A stretch of 64,000 bases of DNA. Origin: G963717155 sp963717155 (lineage in GTDB: Bacteria > Actinomycetota > Thermoleophilia > Gaiellales > JALYLC01). The stretch is taken from assembly GCA_963717155.1 (NCBI GenBank), contig OY970326.1, forward strand, positions 2,728,001 through 2,792,000, given 5' to 3'. This document shows, one piece after another, positions 38,657 through 47,855 of the stretch. The notes under the pieces are model-generated. The model was not told the origin of the DNA and did no database searches. It was given only the letters and a program-made list of their open reading frames with translations. The stretch's first letter is position 1. The number at the start of each line of letters is the position of its first letter. Made by a program: the position numbers and the translations under genes.

Positions 38657-40150
38657 ATGGCGGTAGCTACCGGCATTCCCGAGGCGGCACGTCGCTTCCT
38701 CGACGGCAGGGCGAAGGCGCTGTGGATCGACAACGGGTACGTCGACGCGACGAGCGACACCACGATCACCGCGTACAACCCCGCCGACGGGTCGGAGCTC
38801 GGCGACGTCCAGGAGGCGTCCGCCGCCGACGTGGATCGCGCAGTCGCCTCGTCCCGCGCCGCCTTCGACGGCGTGTGGGCCGGTGTCACCCCTGCCGACC
38901 GCTCGCTGTTGCTCTGGCGCATCGCCGACATCGTCGAGGCGAACCTCGAGGAGCTCGCGCTGCTCGAGACGCTGAACAACGGCAAGCCGATCACCGCCGC
39001 CCGGCGCGACGACATCCCGAACGTCTCCGCGATGTTCCGCTACTTCGCCGGCTGGGCCACGAAGATCCAGGGGAAGACGATCGACGTGTCGGGCGGCAAC
39101 TATCTCGCCTACACGCGCCACGAGCCGCTCGGCGTCGTGGCGGCGATCATCCCGTGGAACTACCCGCTCGCGATGGCGGGGCAGAAGCTGGCGCCGGCGC
39201 TCGCGTGCGGCTGCACCGTGATCGTCAAGCCCGCAGAGCAGACGCCGCTCTCGATGCTCAGGCTCGCCGAGCTGATGGCCGAGGCGGGCCTTCCGGCAGG
39301 CGTGGTCAACGTCCTGAACGGGATGGGCGAGACCACGGGGCAGGCGCTCGTCGACCACCCGGACGTCGACAAGGTCGCGTTCACCGGCTCGGCCGATGTC
39401 GGGCGTCAGATCGTGCGGAGCTCGGCCGGCAACCTCAAGCGCGTCTCGCTGGAGCTCGGCGGCAAGAGCCCGAACGTCTTCTTCGACGACGCCCCGGGTG
39501 ACCGTGTCGACGGCGCGGTCTCGGGCATCTTCTACAACATGGGGCAGGACTGCTCGGCGGGCTCGCGCCTGTTCGTCCAGCGCGGCGTGTACGACGAGAT
39601 CCTCTCGGGTGTCGTCGACGGCGCGGGACGGCTCCGGGTCGGTCCCGGAATGGACGAGTCGACCGACATCGGCCCGCTCGTCTCGCAGGACCAGACCGAC
39701 CGCGTGCTCGGCTACCTGACGCTCGGCCGGCAGGAGGGGCGCATCGCCGTCGGCGGCGGCCGCGCCGCCGTCCCAGGCTGGGACCACGGAAACTTCGTGC
39801 AGCCCAGCGTGATCGCGGACACCTCGAACGACGCACGCGTCGCCCAGGAGGAGATCTTCGGGCCCGTTGTCGTCGCCATGCCGTTCAGCGACGAGGACGA
39901 GCTCGTCCGCAAGGCGAACGACACGGTGTACGGCCTCGGCGCTGCGGTCTGGAGCGCGAACGCCAAGCGCGCTCACCGGGTCGCCCACCGCATCCGGGCG
40001 GGGACGGTCTGGATCAACTGCTACGACGCAGGTGACGTGTCGATTCCGTTCGGCGGCTACAAGCAGTCTGGCCACGGCCGCGAGAAGGGCGAGTACGCGC
40101 TCGAGCTGTACACCGAGGTCAAGGCCGTCGTCGCGAACCTCGAGGACTGA
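38657..40150 (+). CDS. NAD(P)-dependent aldehyde dehydrogenase
   Basis: A 497-residue enzyme of the ALDH superfamily. IIPWNYPLAMAGQKLAPALA and VIVKPAEQTPLSMLRLAELM form the cofactor region. FTGSADVGRQIVRSSAG and LELGGKSPNVFFDDA include the general-base Glu, and the catalytic Cys lies in NMGQDCSAGSRLFVQRGVYD. Start ATG follows GAGAAGAGGG. It should oxidise a sugar- or betaine-like aldehyde to the acid. It is the first enzyme gene after transporter 2, probably in the same LacI-controlled operon, and the isomerase gene follows nine bases later. Confidence 0.95.
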   Translation: MAVATGIPEAARRFLDGRAKALWIDNGYVDATSDTTITAYNPADGSELGDVQEASAADVDRAVASSRAAFDGVWAGVTPADRSLLLWRIADIVEANLEELALLETLNNGKPITAARRDDIPNVSAMFRYFAGWATKIQGKTIDVSGGNYLAYTRHEPLGVVAAIIPWNYPLAMAGQKLAPALACGCTVIVKPAEQTPLSMLRLAELMAEAGLPAGVVNVLNGMGETTGQALVDHPDVDKVAFTGSADVGRQIVRSSAGNLKRVSLELGGKSPNVFFDDAPGDRVDGAVSGIFYNMGQDCSAGSRLFVQRGVYDEILSGVVDGAGRLRVGPGMDESTDIGPLVSQDQTDRVLGYLTLGRQEGRIAVGGGRAAVPGWDHGNFVQPSVIADTSNDARVAQEEIFGPVVVAMPFSDEDELVRKANDTVYGLGAAVWSANAKRAHRVAHRIRAGTVWINCYDAGDVSIPFGGYKQSGHGREKGEYALELYTEVKAVVANLED

Positions 40151-40159
40151 CGGCCAGAC

Positions 40160-41041
40160 GTGGCCGACACTGACGACAACGCACGGACTGCCATCGAGAG
40201 CCGCATCGCGTGCGTGACCTACGGCTACCGCTACCTCTCGCTCGAGGGCGCGCTGCGTCGCATCGCGGCCAACGGGTTCGACGCGGTCGAGCTCGTCGGC
40301 ACGAGGCCGCACTTCCTCCCGGAGGACTTCCCCGCCGACGAGCTCGCCGTGGTCCGTGATCTGCTCGACGAGCTCGGCCTGCGCGTCGTCGCGATCGCCC
40401 CGTTCAGCGCGGGCTCCCACTGGCACTACACGGCGGCGAACGCGCGCACGCGGGCCAGCACCGTCGCGCACGTCAGGGCCTGCATCGACGTCGCGCGAAC
40501 GCTCGACTGCCCCGTGGTGCAATCGATCACGGGCGCCCCGGTGATCCAGGACGTGCCGTTCCGGACCGCGTGGAGCTGGGCGCGCGACGGTCTGCGCGCA
40601 GTGGCGGAGCACGCGGATGCGAACGGGGTGCGCGTCGGCCTCGAGGGCGAGGGCAACACGCTCGTCGCGACGTCCGCCGACCAGCTCGAGATGATCGCCG
40701 AGGTCGATCGCCCGGGACTCGGCGCGCTCTTCGACATCGGACACGCCAACATGCTGAGCGACGACGACCCGGTCGCCGCCGCAGCCGCGCTCGCTCCTCA
40801 CCTCGTCCACTGCCACGCGCACGACAACGACGGACTGCGCGACAGCCACGATGCCATCGGCAGTGGCACGCTCGACTGGCCGCAGCTCGCACGCGCGCTC
40901 GTGCGCGCGCGCTACGAGGGGGCGATCACCGTCGAGGTGGGCGCCCCGAACCCCGACGGCGTCGCCGCCGACGGCAAGGCCCTGCTCGTCGAGCAGCTGC
41001 TTGCCGCTACCCACCAGAACAGCACGGGAGACCGTTCATGA
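40160..41041 (+). CDS. Sugar phosphate isomerase/epimerase-like TIM-barrel protein
   Basis: A 293-residue protein of the xylose-isomerase-like/AP-endonuclease-2 fold. Metal and catalytic residues appear in GLEGEGNTLV (Glu), GALFDIGHANM (Asp, His), VHCHAHDNDG (His) and ITVEVGAPN (Glu). It probably interconverts an aldose or acid with its keto form, or epimerises at one carbon. It may start at GTG 40160. The next gene overlaps by four bases, joining it to the keto acid cleavage enzyme. The substrate is unknown. Confidence 0.9.
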   Translation: MADTDDNARTAIESRIACVTYGYRYLSLEGALRRIAANGFDAVELVGTRPHFLPEDFPADELAVVRDLLDELGLRVVAIAPFSAGSHWHYTAANARTRASTVAHVRACIDVARTLDCPVVQSITGAPVIQDVPFRTAWSWARDGLRAVAEHADANGVRVGLEGEGNTLVATSADQLEMIAEVDRPGLGALFDIGHANMLSDDDPVAAAAALAPHLVHCHAHDNDGLRDSHDAIGSGTLDWPQLARALVRARYEGAITVEVGAPNPDGVAADGKALLVEQLLAATHQNSTGDRS

Positions 41042-41847
41042 CCGACCATCGGCCGCCTCTCATCGTCACGGCCACCCCCAACGTGTGCTGGCTCGATCCG
41101 ACGGTCGAGTTTCCCGAGTCGCCCGAGGACATGGCGACCGAGGCGAGGCGCTGCGCCGACGCGGGGGCTGCGATCCTGCACATGCACGCCGACGACTGGC
41201 CGCCGGCGATCCAGGCAGTGCGCGACGCGTGCGACCTCATCGTGCAGTGCGGGATGTCGAGCAGGACGCCGGACGAGCGGCGCGACGTGTTCGCCGAGAA
41301 GGCGGACATGATCTCGATCATCACGAGCCACCACGACGAGGCATTCGTCGGGCTGGACGTGCACAAGCTGCACCCCCGCGAGGAGCTCCTGGAGTACGCG
41401 CGCCTGCAGGCCGAGTCGGGTGTGCGGCTCGAGTACGAGATCTGGCACACGGGCGCCATCTGGAACCTCGAGTGGCTCATCGAGCATGCGAGCCTCGAGC
41501 CGCCGTACTTCACGAGCATCTTCTTCGGATGGCCCGGAGGCTCGTGGTCGCCGCCCACGGTCGAGGAGTACGCGTACCGTCGCCGCCACCTCCCCGCAGG
41601 CTCGGTCGCGACCGTGAGCATCATGGACCCCCGCCAGATCGACATCGCCTCGGCGGCGATCAATGCAGGAGACCACGTGCGGGTGGGCACCGAGGACTAT
41701 CCGCGCGGGCGGGACGGCGAGCTCGCCCCGACCCACCAGCTGGTCGCCGAGGTCGTGGAGCTTGCCGGCATGCTCGGCCGCGAGGTCGCGACGCCGGCGC
41801 AGGCCCGCGCGCTCACCGGGGTGCGAAGCCTCGAGTCGACGCACTGA
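41038..41847 (+). CDS. BKACE-family beta-keto acid cleavage enzyme
   Basis: A 269-residue protein of the 3-keto-5-aminohexanoate cleavage enzyme (Kce, DUF849) family. Zinc-binding residues are the HxH in GAAILHMHADD and the late Glu in VRVGTEDYPRG. IVTATPNVCWLDPTVEFPES and SIFFGWPGGSW are typical. Family members split a 3-keto acid with acetyl-CoA to give acetoacetate and a CoA ester. The start is fixed by an ATGA overlap with the isomerase gene. With the FMN oxidase next door, a route from a hydroxy acid to a keto acid and then cleavage is plausible but unproven. Confidence 0.9.
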   Translation: MTDHRPPLIVTATPNVCWLDPTVEFPESPEDMATEARRCADAGAAILHMHADDWPPAIQAVRDACDLIVQCGMSSRTPDERRDVFAEKADMISIITSHHDEAFVGLDVHKLHPREELLEYARLQAESGVRLEYEIWHTGAIWNLEWLIEHASLEPPYFTSIFFGWPGGSWSPPTVEEYAYRRRHLPAGSVATVSIMDPRQIDIASAAINAGDHVRVGTEDYPRGRDGELAPTHQLVAEVVELAGMLGREVATPAQARALTGVRSLESTH

Positions 41848-41848
41848 C

Positions 41849-42886
41849 ATGCTGAACGCCCGGGACTACGAGATCGCTGCCGGCGAACTCCTCCCGCCGG
41901 GCGCCTTCGGGTACTACGCGGGCGGCGCGAACGACGAGAGCACGCTGCACGAGAACGTGTCCGCCTTCGGGCGGTGGTTCCTGCGTCCCAGGATCCTCGT
42001 CGACGTCACGAGCTGCAGCACGGCGACGACCGTGCTCGGACAGGAGATCTCCCTGCCGATCGTGGTGGCGCCGGTGGCGTTCCAGCGCATCGCACACGCC
42101 GAGGGCGAGATCGCCATGGCGCGCGCGGCGCGCGCGGTCGGGACGATCATGTGCCTCTCGACCAACACCACCGTGCCCTCGGCGGAGGTCGCCGCGGTCG
42201 ACCCGCTCCGCTGGTTCCAGCTCTACGCGTTCGAGGACGAGGGCCTGACCCGGGATCTCGTCGCGCAGGCGCGCGACGGCGGGTTCACGGCGCTCGTGCT
42301 GACGGTCGACTCTCCGGTTCGGGGGCGCCGCGAACGCGACGGCAGGACCGGGTTCGCGATACCCGACGATGTCGGCGTTGCCGTGTACGACAGTCGCGGC
42401 ATCACACCCCAGCGCGCCATGGCGATGTTCAGCAGATCGCTCACCTGGGACGACGTCGCGCGGTTCGCAGGCGAATCCGGCCTCCCGGTGATCCTCAAGG
42501 GGATCCTCACGGCGGAGGATGCGCAGCTCGCCTGCGAGCATGGCGCGGCGGGTCTCGTCGTCTCGAACCACGGAGGTCGGCAGCTCGACGGAACCCTTGC
42601 CAGCATCGACGCGCTTCCCGAGGTCGCCGAGGCCGTCGACGGCCGCATCGAGGTGCTCCTGGACGGAGGCATCCGGCGCGGAACGGACGTCGTCAAGGCG
42701 CTCGCCCTCGGTGCGCGAGCGGTACTCGCCGGACGCGCGCCCTTCTGGGGCCTCGTCGTCGACGGCGAGGCCGGAGCCACGCGCGTGCTCGAGCTGCTGC
42801 GCGCCGAGGTCATGCTCGCGCTGCAGCTGCTCGGCTGCAACGCGCCGGGGGAGGTCACGCGGGCGCACGTGACCCGGCGGCCGTGA
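41849..42886 (+). CDS. FMN-dependent alpha-hydroxy-acid oxidase/dehydrogenase
   Basis: A 345-residue TIM-barrel flavoenzyme like glycolate and lactate oxidases. It starts with LNARDYEIAAGELLPPGAFG and YYAGGANDESTLHEN. The active-site His and Arg are in VSNHGGRQLDG, the FMN phosphate site is LLDGGIRRGTDVVKALALGA, and LPVILKGILTAEDA carries the Lys. It should oxidise a 2-hydroxy acid to the 2-keto acid, passing electrons to oxygen or a quinone. The start lies at the stop of the BKACE gene, so it is the last gene of this operon. Confidence 0.93.
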   Translation: MLNARDYEIAAGELLPPGAFGYYAGGANDESTLHENVSAFGRWFLRPRILVDVTSCSTATTVLGQEISLPIVVAPVAFQRIAHAEGEIAMARAARAVGTIMCLSTNTTVPSAEVAAVDPLRWFQLYAFEDEGLTRDLVAQARDGGFTALVLTVDSPVRGRRERDGRTGFAIPDDVGVAVYDSRGITPQRAMAMFSRSLTWDDVARFAGESGLPVILKGILTAEDAQLACEHGAAGLVVSNHGGRQLDGTLASIDALPEVAEAVDGRIEVLLDGGIRRGTDVVKALALGARAVLAGRAPFWGLVVDGEAGATRVLELLRAEVMLALQLLGCNAPGEVTRAHVTRRP

Positions 42887-42901
42887 GCCCCGGACGCGCT
42901 C

Positions 42902-43540
42902 CTAGCGAACGAGTCCGAGGATGTGCTCGCGCCAGTCCTCCGGTAGCCGTGGGGCGGCGAGCAGGCTCTCGAGCTGTCGGTGATCGTGCAGGATCGCATT
43001 GAAGAAGCGCCCCATCGTGACGTCGTGGTCCGGGCGCTCCACCACCTCGATCGCGTCACCGGCGCCCAGATCGCCTTCCTCGAGGATGCCGAGATAGGCG
43101 CCCGGTCGCCCTGCGTGCCCGAAGCGGCGTACGAAGGTCGGATCCTGCATGCGGATGCCCAGCTTGTAGCAGGGCACCCGCGGCTGGCGCACCTCGAGCA
43201 GGGTGCTACCGACCCTCCAGACCTCGCCGACCCGGGCCTCGGTCAGATCGCTGCCCCGGACGCTCAGGTTCTCTCCGAAGGCGCCGGGACCGAGCACCTT
43301 CCCCTCCTCGTTCTCCCACCACTCCGTGTCCTCGGCGGCGTAGGCGTACACGGCCTTGTCGGGACCGCCGTGGACGCTGCGGTCGGCCTGATCATCTCCC
43401 GCGAGGTTGACACCGAGCACGGCCACCCGGCCGCTGACCGGCGTCTTCCAGATCGCGGTGTCGACCGCGTGTCGGCCGAGCTGGAACTGCCGGACGCCGC
43501 CGACGTTGACCGACTCCACCACGCCGACGGCAGCGGCCAC
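42902..43540 (-). CDS. MOSC-domain protein
   Basis: A 212-residue YiiM-like MOSC protein. GDDQADRSVHGGPDKAVYAY, FGENLSVRGSDLTEARVGEV and the conserved Cys in EVRQPRVPCYKLGIRMQDPT are present. MOSC domains bind molybdenum cofactor sulfur and, in YiiM/YcbX, reduce N-hydroxylated compounds. GTG 43540 touches the last base of the peptidase stop, so the two genes are probably cotranscribed. No redox partner gene is adjacent. Confidence 0.9.
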   Translation of the reverse strand: MAAAVGVVESVNVGGVRQFQLGRHAVDTAIWKTPVSGRVAVLGVNLAGDDQADRSVHGGPDKAVYAYAAEDTEWWENEEGKVLGPGAFGENLSVRGSDLTEARVGEVWRVGSTLLEVRQPRVPCYKLGIRMQDPTFVRRFGHAGRPGAYLGILEEGDLGAGDAIEVVERPDHDVTMGRFFNAILHDHRQLESLLAAPRLPEDWREHILGLVR

Positions 43541-45318
43541 TACGCCCCGGTCGAGGATTCCGCGAGCGACACCAGTCGCTCGAGCTCGCCGAACCCCGCG
43601 TCCCAGGCGTCCGGCCGGGTCACGTCGACCCCGAGCGCCGCGAGCTGGTCGGCCGGCGCCTGGGAGCCGCCGATCGCGAGGAAGTCGACGTAGGACGAGG
43701 CGAACCGTTCGGGATCCTTGCGCTGCTGGGCCGCGAGCGCGAAGCTCGCGAGCGCCGCGAACACGTAGGCGTACGTGTAGAAGCGCGTATGGATGAAGTG
43801 CGGGATGTACGTCCAGCCGTACCGGTAGCCGTCGGGGATCTCGATGACGTCGCCGTAGTAGGGCCGGTTCGTCTCCAGCCAGAAGTCGGCCAGCCGCTCG
43901 GGAAGCAGCGCCTTGCCCTCGGCCCGAAGCCCGTACGCCCGCTGCTCGTAACGCACCATGTGCGTCTGGCGGAAGATCGTCGCGAAGCTTCCCTCCACCC
44001 GGTCGGCGAGCAACGCGAGGCGGACCTGCGGGTCGCTCTCCTGTCCGAGCTGACGTTCGAACACGATGTGCTCGGCGAACGTCGACGCGACCTCGGCGAG
44101 GGCGAGCGGCGGGTGATGCTCGACCGCGGTCTGACGTTCGCCGGCGAGCTCGAACTGCATGCCGTGTCCGAGCTCGTGCGCGAGCGTGCGGACGTCGTCG
44201 AGCTTCCCGAGGAAGTTCATGAGGATGTACGGACGCGCGTCCTGGGCGATGGATGCGCAGAAGGCCCCGCCGCGCTTGCCCGAGCGGGGCTCGGCATCCA
44301 GCCGCCCGTCGGCGAAGAGGTCGTGCGCCATGCGCTCGATGCGCGGCGAGAACTCGGCGAACGCGCCGAGCACGGTCTCGACCGCCTCGCGGTAGTCGAT
44401 CGAGCGACCCGCGCCGAGCGGCGCGTACTGGTCGGCGAGCACCATCCGGTCGACGCCGAGCAGGCGCGCCTTGTGCGCCCACCAGCGATGTGCCAGCGGG
44501 TAGTGGCGCTCGACGGCATCGAGCATCGCGTCGACCACGGAGGGGGCCAGCTCGTTCGACAGGTCGCGGGCCGCCCGCGGGCCGGGGTAGTCGCGGATGC
44601 GGTCCATCGCGAGACGGTCGGAGACGACCGAGTCGTACACCTGCGCCTGCACGCCCGCGTGCGGCTCGAGCGCCGTGAACAGCGCGTCGTACGCGCCGAT
44701 CCGCGTCGCGCGCTCCGGCGCGCGGACGAGCGCGAGCAGCTCGGAGATCGTGTGATCGCGGCCGTCGAACGGGATCTGCAGCGTCGACGTGACCTGGTCG
44801 AAGAGCGTGTGCCACGCGCCCTGGGCGACCGGCTCGCGCTCGGCGAGCATGCGCTCCTCGTCCTCCGTCCGGATGTGCGGGCGGAAGCGCCGCGATGAGG
44901 TGAGGAAGTAGCGGTACGGAGCCAGCGCTGGGTTCGCGGCGATCGCAGCCGCTCGCTCGTCGTCGACGTGCAGCCACTCGAGCTCGAAGAAGCGCAATGC
45001 GTTCTGCGCCTCGACGAGGCCCTGCTCGATCGCAGCGTCGGCGTCGCGCTCGGCCTCGCCGGTGATGTTCGTCGAGAGCGCGAGCCCCGAGTAGCTGCCG
45101 AGCCGCGAGAGCCGGTTGTCGAGCGCCGCGAGCTCGTCGAGCAGGACGAGGAGCTCGTCGGCATCGAGCTCGGCCACCCGTCCTCGATAGCGGTCGCGGA
45201 AGGCGCTGCAGTCCTTGAGTGCCTCGGCCAGCGCTGCGAGCGCGGCGTCGACATCCGGGAAGAGGGAGGTCAGATCCCAGCGGGGCGGCGAGTCGAGCTC
45301 GAGGGCGGTCTCAGGCAT
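43540..45318 (-). CDS. pepF: Oligoendopeptidase F (M3 metallopeptidase)
   Basis: A 592-residue M3B peptidase. The zinc site is TLAHELGHGMQFELAGERQT with the third ligand Glu in LALAEVASTFAEHIVFERQL. The N-terminal 200 residues are helical, as in PepF. The C-terminal Tyr-rich segment (RYGWTYIPHFIHTRFYTYAY) lines the substrate groove. It would degrade peptides of about 6-17 residues in the cytoplasm. A TACCGT box lies exactly seven bases before the ATG, suggesting a leaderless mRNA. The HD-GYP gene starts divergently 39 bases away. Confidence 0.93.
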   Translation of the reverse strand: MPETALELDSPPRWDLTSLFPDVDAALAALAEALKDCSAFRDRYRGRVAELDADELLVLLDELAALDNRLSRLGSYSGLALSTNITGEAERDADAAIEQGLVEAQNALRFFELEWLHVDDERAAAIAANPALAPYRYFLTSSRRFRPHIRTEDEERMLAEREPVAQGAWHTLFDQVTSTLQIPFDGRDHTISELLALVRAPERATRIGAYDALFTALEPHAGVQAQVYDSVVSDRLAMDRIRDYPGPRAARDLSNELAPSVVDAMLDAVERHYPLAHRWWAHKARLLGVDRMVLADQYAPLGAGRSIDYREAVETVLGAFAEFSPRIERMAHDLFADGRLDAEPRSGKRGGAFCASIAQDARPYILMNFLGKLDDVRTLAHELGHGMQFELAGERQTAVEHHPPLALAEVASTFAEHIVFERQLGQESDPQVRLALLADRVEGSFATIFRQTHMVRYEQRAYGLRAEGKALLPERLADFWLETNRPYYGDVIEIPDGYRYGWTYIPHFIHTRFYTYAYVFAALASFALAAQQRKDPERFASSYVDFLAIGGSQAPADQLAALGVDVTRPDAWDAGFGELERLVSLAESSTGA

Positions 45319-45325
45319 GAGGCTA

Positions 45326-45331
45326 ACGGTA
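45326..45331 (-). promoter_or_regulatory. Possible -10 box, leaderless pepF
   Basis: TACCGT on the minus strand, seven bases before the ATG at 45318. Confidence 0.45.
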
Positions 45332-45357
45332 GCGGTGCCGCGCGCCGATGAGGGTGT

Positions 45358-46956
45358 GTGGCCCTTGCGCGCGAGCACCTCGCGGCCCTGGCCGCCCTGC
45401 AGGCGGCCGCCGTGTGCGACCACGGCGACCGGATGCTGCCTCGCCTCGCGCTCGCGGCGCTCGGGCGTCTCGTTCCCGCGGAGGGGCACGTCGCCTGGTT
45501 GCGCGACGAGCACGACCCCGATGCCGTGCGCACGCTCGCAACGGCGAACGACGGCGAACGTGCGATCGAAGGTCTCGTCGCTGCCGATCCGCTGCTGACC
45601 TCCGTGCTGATCGACGGAGCTCGCTCCTACGGGCCGGGCGACCCGGCACTGCGGGGAAGCTCGCTCGTCGACCCTTCCGCGAGCGTCGCGGCGGCTCCGC
45701 TCGAGCTCGGCAACTCGCGGCTGGGAGCGCTGGCCGCGATCCACTCGGACGGTCGGCCCTTCGAGCAGGGCGACGTGGACCTGCTCGCGCTCGCAGCGAG
45801 CACGCTCGCGCTCACGCTGGTCGCGATCGCCGGGCGCGAGGATCGCGAACGCTCCCTCCAGCGCGAGACGCTGCTCGTCTCGACGATGGCGGGAAGCGCG
45901 ATGGCGCAGGATGTCCAGCGCGCGCTCGAGCAGGTTGCAGACGGAGCACGGCGCATCGCGTCGGCGCCTCTCGCCGCGATTCTGCTGGCCGAGCCGACCG
46001 AGACGCGGGTCGCCGCGATCGCTGGTCAGCCCTCGCCGACGATGCTCGATCTGAGCGCGGCTCCGCTCGCACCGCTGCTCGACGTCTTCGAGCCCGGTCC
46101 GCTCTCACGCGGGGAGCCGTTCCTCCATCTCTCGCTGCCCGCGCTGCTCGCAGGCCTCGCACCGAGACGTCGGGGCGTGCGGGCTCGTGCACGCGATCGC
46201 GGCTTGCGCGGCGCCCTCGTGTGCCCGCTCGTCGTACCCAGCGGCGTCGTGGGCATCCTCCTCGTCGCGCTCGCCGAGACGCCGCTCGATCCGCCGATGG
46301 TGCCGCCGCTGGCGGCGCTCGCGGCACACGCAGGCGGGCTGCTCGCGCGAGCGGAGGCGGGATCGGGAAGCGCATCGCGGCGCGAGGCCGCACTCGCGCT
46401 GGCCGCTGCACTGTCGGAGCGCGATCCGGTATCGGGCGTGCACGCACGTGTCGTCAGCGGGTTTGCCGCCACCGTCGCCGCGCGCCTGGGTCTCGATGAC
46501 TCCGTGTGCGAGGAGGCGGAGATCGCCGGCTTGCTGCACGACATCGGCAAGCTGGCGCTGCCCGATCGCATCCTGGACAAGCCGGGCCCGCTCGACGCTG
46601 CCGAGCGCGCGGTCGTGCAGGAGCACTCGGCGATCGGCGAGCGGATCCTGCGCGCCGTGCCCGGCCTGGCGAGCGTCGCCGACGCCGTGCGCGCATCGCA
46701 CGAGCGATTCGATGGCGACGGCTACCCCGACGGCCTGGCCGGCGAGGACATCCCGCTCGTCGCGCGGATCGTGGCGGTCTGCGACACCTGGCACGTGATG
46801 ATGAGCGAGCGGCCCTACCGTCAACGGCTGGGAACCGCCGAGGCGCTCACCCGTCTGCGCTTCGCGGCGGGCACGCAGCTCGACCCGGCGGTCGTCGCTG
46901 CCCTTCGCGAGGTGCTCGGGATGCACGTGGAGACCGGCCTGCGCCAGGCGTCCTGA
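45358..46956 (+). CDS. GAF-HD-GYP domain protein (putative cyclic-di-GMP phosphodiesterase)
   Basis: A 532-residue signalling protein. Residues 10-170 and 190-330 look like two GAF-type sensor regions. Residues 340-525 form an HD-GYP domain with LLHDIGKLALPDRILDKPGP, HSAIGERILR, SHERFDGDGYPDGLAGEDIP and RIVAVCDTWHVMMSERPYRQ. These keep the HD metal pair and the GYP motif, so hydrolysis of cyclic-di-GMP is expected. No membrane segment is visible. A PilZ-like protein is encoded at 54.6 kb, but there is no operon link. Confidence 0.92.
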   Translation: MALAREHLAALAALQAAAVCDHGDRMLPRLALAALGRLVPAEGHVAWLRDEHDPDAVRTLATANDGERAIEGLVAADPLLTSVLIDGARSYGPGDPALRGSSLVDPSASVAAAPLELGNSRLGALAAIHSDGRPFEQGDVDLLALAASTLALTLVAIAGREDRERSLQRETLLVSTMAGSAMAQDVQRALEQVADGARRIASAPLAAILLAEPTETRVAAIAGQPSPTMLDLSAAPLAPLLDVFEPGPLSRGEPFLHLSLPALLAGLAPRRRGVRARARDRGLRGALVCPLVVPSGVVGILLVALAETPLDPPMVPPLAALAAHAGGLLARAEAGSGSASRREAALALAAALSERDPVSGVHARVVSGFAATVAARLGLDDSVCEEAEIAGLLHDIGKLALPDRILDKPGPLDAAERAVVQEHSAIGERILRAVPGLASVADAVRASHERFDGDGYPDGLAGEDIPLVARIVAVCDTWHVMMSERPYRQRLGTAEALTRLRFAAGTQLDPAVVAALREVLGMHVETGLRQAS

Positions 46957-46979
46957 GAGCAGACCTGCGCCATGGGCAC

Positions 46980-46985
46980 TACGAT
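46980..46985 (+). promoter_or_regulatory. Possible -10 box, leaderless gene
   Basis: TACGAT lies exactly six bases before the GTG at 46992, and this spacing decided the start. Confidence 0.45.
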
Positions 46986-46991
46986 GGGCGC

Positions 46992-47855
46992 GTGCCGCCC
47001 ATGGAAACCGTAGGCGCGATTCGTGCGCGCCACGTGCGCGCATCGCTTCGCTCGACCCGTTGGCGGGTCGCGATCGCGCTAGCCGCGATCATCGGAGCGC
47101 TCCTGGGAGGCGCGATCGGCCACACCGCAGGCGCCCGCATCGCGCTTGCGATCGGCCTCGCTGTCGTGCTCGCAGCCGTGGGGTTCGTCGTCCTCTGGGT
47201 CCGCGCCAGCGGCGCGGCCGAGGACGACTTCATGACCGCCTGGGGTCGCTCGCACGATCTGAGCTTCGTCGAGTCGCCCGAGCTCGGCGAGGGCACGCCG
47301 CTCCTACGCCAGGGCGATGAACGCGACGCGGAGAACGGTCTGGTGGGCGAGCTCCTGGGACGCCCGCTGACGCTCTGCCACTACACCTACACGGTCGTCA
47401 CCTACTCGACCGACTCGAACGGCGTGCAGACGCGCAACGAGTCGAAGCACCCGTACACCGTCGCGCGGATCGACGAGGTGCGCACTCCGGTCGCACGGAT
47501 GACGCTGCACCCGCGCAGCGCGATCGACCGTGGCTGGTTCGATCGCGCCGACTCGGCCCTCACGTCGAACCGCGTGATCGAGCTCGAGTCGACCGATATG
47601 CACCGTCGTTACAAGCTCGAGGTGCACGACGATGTCCCGGACATCGCCGTGCGCCAGATCTTCGAGCCGTCGTTCATCGTCTGGTGCATCGATCAACAAG
47701 ACGTGCTCTTCGAGCTCGAGGACGGGATCCTCGTCATCGCCGTCAAGCGCCATCTCACCGAGCAGGGACCTCTCGACGCCCTGCTCGACCAGAGCCGCGC
47801 GGTGCTCCAACGCATCGCCGCGGCCTCCTCCACCGTAGACAGGAGCGTCTCTTGA
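46992..47855 (+). CDS. Hypothetical membrane protein upstream of LemA
   Basis: A 287-residue protein with two membrane helices at about residues 28-48 and 52-73, followed by a 210-residue cytosolic domain. The domain has a beta-rich pattern (LVGELLGRPLTLCHYTYTVV, ELESTDMHRRYKLEVHDDVP, FIVWCIDQQDVLFELEDGIL). This resembles the membrane proteins encoded beside lemA in actinobacteria, but I do not recognise a named family. GTG 46992 is preferred to ATG 47001 because of the TACGAT box six bases upstream. The lemA gene overlaps its stop. Confidence 0.7.
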   Translation: MPPMETVGAIRARHVRASLRSTRWRVAIALAAIIGALLGGAIGHTAGARIALAIGLAVVLAAVGFVVLWVRASGAAEDDFMTAWGRSHDLSFVESPELGEGTPLLRQGDERDAENGLVGELLGRPLTLCHYTYTVVTYSTDSNGVQTRNESKHPYTVARIDEVRTPVARMTLHPRSAIDRGWFDRADSALTSNRVIELESTDMHRRYKLEVHDDVPDIAVRQIFEPSFIVWCIDQQDVLFELEDGILVIAVKRHLTEQGPLDALLDQSRAVLQRIAAASSTVDRSVS